A stretch of DNA of 5,588 bases from Desulfobacteraceae bacterium (GTDB lineage Bacteria > Desulfobacterota > DSM-4660 > Desulfatiglandales > HGW-15), in the NCBI GenBank assembly GCA_003819975.1, contig RPPU01000331.1:1-5588 (forward strand), given 5' to 3'. Of this stretch, positions 4,778 through 5,588 are shown in pieces (within the stretch, counting starts at the first letter, position 1; every line of letters starts with the position of its first letter). The position numbers were made by a program, and so were the translations under genes. Below the pieces are notes generated by a model. The model did not search any database. It was not told where the DNA came from and was given only the letters and a program-made list of their open reading frames with translations.

Positions 4778-5575
4778 ATGAAACAAGAAGAACAAGGCAA
4801 ATATAAATACGGCATGGTGATCGACCTGGATAAATGTACCGGTTGCGCCACCTGCATGGTGGCTTGCGCCGCAGAAAACAACGTTACAACCGGGACCGAT
4901 GAATCGGATAAAGAACGCAGCATCGCCTGGATGCAGCTGTTCAAAATCACCAATGACGAACCCTTTCCCAAGACCGAAGTCTGCTACTTTCCGAGACCGT
5001 GCATGCACTGTCATCACAACACCCCTTGCGTTTCGGTTTGTCCGGCCACCGCCACGGAAATGAACCCCCACGACGGCATTGTCAGCCAGATTTACACCCG
5101 CTGTATCGGCTGCCGATATTGCCAGGCTGCTTGCCCCTATCATGCCCGGTACTTTAACTGGAGCGACGGTTTTGCTTTGGTCACGCCTTTTTCCAAAGGC
5201 CTGGAGCGCGCCCTATCGCCCGAAGTTTCGGTACGCATGCGCGGCGTGGTCGAGAAGTGCTCCTTTTGCCACCATCGCCTGATGCGGGCCAAAGACCGGG
5301 CCTATAGTGAAGGCCGGCGGGACCTGAAAGAAGACGAATATCAAACCGCTTGCGCCCAAGCCTGTCCGGTTCAGGCCGTCACGTTCGGCGACTTGAATAA
5401 TGCCGACCATCAGGTAGCGAAGTTAAGCCGGGACCCGCGCGCGTTCCGCTTGCTGGAGCGCCTGGGGACCGAACCCAAAGTTTATTATCTTTCTTCAAAA
5501 GAATGGGTCAGAAAAAAAGCGGATCATTATCTTTCCGGCGATGAATTCAAACGCCGGGCTCAGAAGCACGGTTGA
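4778..5575 (+). CDS. qrcC: Menaquinone reductase, iron-sulfur subunit QrcC
   Basis: This 265-residue ferredoxin-like protein of the DmsB/PsrB/NrfC type wires electrons from QrcA/QrcB to the membrane quinone-reducing subunit. Sixteen cysteines form four cluster sets: C20, C23, C26, C30 (CTGCATCMVAC); C75, C78, C84, C88 (CMHCHHNTPCVSVCP); C109, C112, C115, C119 (CIGCRYCQAACP); and C161, C164, C192, C196 (CSFC, CAQAC). C69 is an additional cysteine. The Desulfovibrio complex is reported to contain one [3Fe-4S] and several [4Fe-4S] clusters; which site here is the three-iron one cannot be told. The second set has five residues between C78 and C84, where many relatives have four. There is no signal peptide or membrane segment, so it probably crosses the membrane folded together with Tat-bearing QrcB. 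The start is supported by GAGGAG at 4767-4772. It lies 156 bp after qrcB, unusually far for an operon. The NrfD-like qrcD is expected past the right edge. A PsrB-type subunit of another complex is the alternative. Confidence 0.88.
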   Translation: MKQEEQGKYKYGMVIDLDKCTGCATCMVACAAENNVTTGTDESDKERSIAWMQLFKITNDEPFPKTEVCYFPRPCMHCHHNTPCVSVCPATATEMNPHDGIVSQIYTRCIGCRYCQAACPYHARYFNWSDGFALVTPFSKGLERALSPEVSVRMRGVVEKCSFCHHRLMRAKDRAYSEGRRDLKEDEYQTACAQACPVQAVTFGDLNNADHQVAKLSRDPRAFRLLERLGTEPKVYYLSSKEWVRKKADHYLSGDEFKRRAQKHG

Positions 5576-5588
5576 CATTTATAAAAAG

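Overview
The window looks like chromosomal DNA from an anaerobic, probably sulfate-respiring or syntrophic member of the Desulfobacterota (the former Deltaproteobacteria). The main reason is a run of three genes that matches qrcA, qrcB and qrcC of the Qrc menaquinone reductase, in the order found in sulfate reducers. The style of the intergenic repeats also fits. The lineage is inferred from gene content; no marker here fixes it at genus level.

Layout. Positions 1-237 hold the last 78 codons of rarA, an AAA+ ATPase of replication-fork maintenance. Positions 238-850 contain no credible protein gene. They hold a short inverted repeat, a perfect-consensus sigma-70 promoter (TTGACA, 16 bp, TATAAT), about 340 nt of apparently transcribed structured RNA, and a strong intrinsic terminator. 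Several features of that RNA resemble 6S RNA (ssrS), but this is tentative. rpsU (ribosomal protein S21) follows at 851-1039. Positions 1040-1382 are non-coding, with an imperfect inverted repeat after rpsU and a compact palindrome about 57 bp upstream of the next gene.

Positions 1383-5575 hold the qrc genes on the plus strand. QrcA is a membrane-anchored periplasmic cytochrome with five CxxCH haem sites. QrcB is an 833-residue protein of the molybdopterin oxidoreductase family with a Tat signal and one Fe-S cysteine set, but no evident Cys/Sec metal ligand. QrcC is a 16-cysteine ferredoxin-like subunit without its own signal. In characterised sulfate reducers the complex takes electrons from periplasmic cytochrome c3, fed by hydrogenases and formate dehydrogenases, and passes them to menaquinone. 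The NrfD-like membrane subunit QrcD, which carries the quinone site, would be expected just after the right edge.

The least ordinary part is the 156-bp qrcB-qrcC spacer. It has a perfect 10-bp hairpin followed by a T7 tract, then a perfect 14-bp inverted repeat that includes the T-tract and ends just before the qrcC ribosome-binding site. A second upstream copy of the A-rich arm could compete for the T-tract. This looks like an intra-operon terminator, processing site or attenuator. The proteins themselves belong to a known system; I found no sign of a new protein machinery.
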